DNA of 13,835 nucleotides from Bacteroidales bacterium (GTDB lineage: Bacteria > Bacteroidota > Bacteroidia > Bacteroidales > UBA932): NCBI GenBank assembly GCA_017556665.1, contig JAFYMJ010000067.1:1-13835 (forward strand). The letters are read 5' to 3'. Positions 13,660-13,835 of the stretch are shown piece after piece. Position 1 is the first letter of the stretch, and every line of letters begins with the position of its first letter. The position numbers were made by a program, and so were the translations under genes. The notes under the pieces were generated by a model that had not been told where the DNA came from, searched no databases, and saw only the letters and a list, made by a program, of their open reading frames with translations.

Positions 13660-13835
13660 ATGAATAGAAGTATATTAAAAAGTTTATTGTTAGCAATAGT
13701 GTTTGGATTGTTTATAGCACCTGTATATTCGCAGGAGCAAGAAGTTGGTCATGAAAAGATGTATCAACAATATACGCAGTTGTTATCACCAGAGAAAGTC
13801 TACTTGCATACAGATAAGGATGTTTATTTTGCAAC
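13660..13835 (+). CDS. Exported protein, N-terminal part (MG2/TonB-plug-like family; runs off the window)
   Basis: The first 58 codons are visible. A signal peptide (MNRSILK, then a hydrophobic run LLLAIVFGLFIA, likely cleavage at VYS-Q after residue 24) is followed by a mature start containing SPEKVYLHTDKDVYFA. The phrase EKVYLHTDK is typical of the first MG2-like domain of large Bacteroidota envelope proteins, many of which carry a TonB-receptor plug domain further on. The assignment is tentative because the rest lies outside the window. The gene is divergent from the TPR/HTH regulator across 251 bp that hold the candidate operators. Confidence 0.7.
   Translation, partial: MNRSILKSLLLAIVFGLFIAPVYSQEQEVGHEKMYQQYTQLLSPEKVYLHTDKDVYFA

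Noticed and set aside
1..13835. tRNA, rRNA, CRISPR, insertion sequence or prophage content
   Set aside because: Looked for by eye on both strands; no repeat array, transposase, integrase or cloverleaf-like segment was seen.

Overview
The window looks like a core chromosomal segment of an AT-rich member of the Bacteroidota, most likely the order Bacteroidales. The reasons are the gene families (a B-type succinate dehydrogenase/fumarate reductase cytochrome b, a Bacteroidota-type TopB, a TPR lipoprotein fused to a membrane helix and an HTH, and the start of an MG2/TonB-plug-like secreted protein), the lack of clear Shine-Dalgarno sequences, and the promoters. All nine transcription units whose 5' end lies in the window have an exact match to the Bacteroidota -7 element TAnnTTTG at a plausible distance from the start codon. 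No tRNA, rRNA, CRISPR array, insertion sequence or phage gene was seen. No gene-free stretch exceeds 300 bases; the longest is about 251 bp (13409-13659).

Layout. Positions 1-1211 (+) hold the last 22 codons of an unidentified gene followed by hemW. Convergent with it is the SDH/FRD cytochrome b gene (1217-1885, -), which has no sdhA/sdhB beside it. Next are pyrH-frr (2019-3319, +) with an intrinsic terminator, then topB (3418-5211, +), convergent with pgk (5265-6521, -). Divergent from pgk is a two-gene unit: a class I SAM methyltransferase (6672-7619, +) overlapping lgt (7619-8626, +) by one base. smpB (8637-9089, -) converges on lgt and is divergent from a tight operon of miaA, a secreted SGNH hydrolase and a ProX-type prolyl-tRNA editing protein (9127-11781, +). 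The last of these overlaps, tail to tail, a long membrane TPR/HTH regulator gene (11717-13408, -). Divergent from the regulator, an exported-protein gene starts at 13660 and runs off the window.

How the genes work together. Most are housekeeping: nucleotide supply and translation (pyrH, frr, smpB, miaA, proX), glycolysis (pgk), topology (topB), lipoprotein maturation (lgt), and heme chaperoning (hemW) next to a heme-bearing respiratory subunit. The right end is accessory in character: a probable inner-membrane lipoprotein regulator and a divergent secreted protein, with a palindrome in the spacer of the exported gene's promoter and a second inverted repeat upstream. This is the best candidate for a local regulatory system.

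The unusual points lie mainly in gene junctions: terminators placed inside opposing coding sequences, divergent promoters that overlap with almost no leader, and a stop codon displaced into the neighbouring gene. There are also two protein-level oddities: an apparent insertion of about 55 residues in Lgt and a TOPRIM DxGxE variant in TopB. I did not find a defence, mobile or biosynthetic system, and I would not call the window a new system as a whole.
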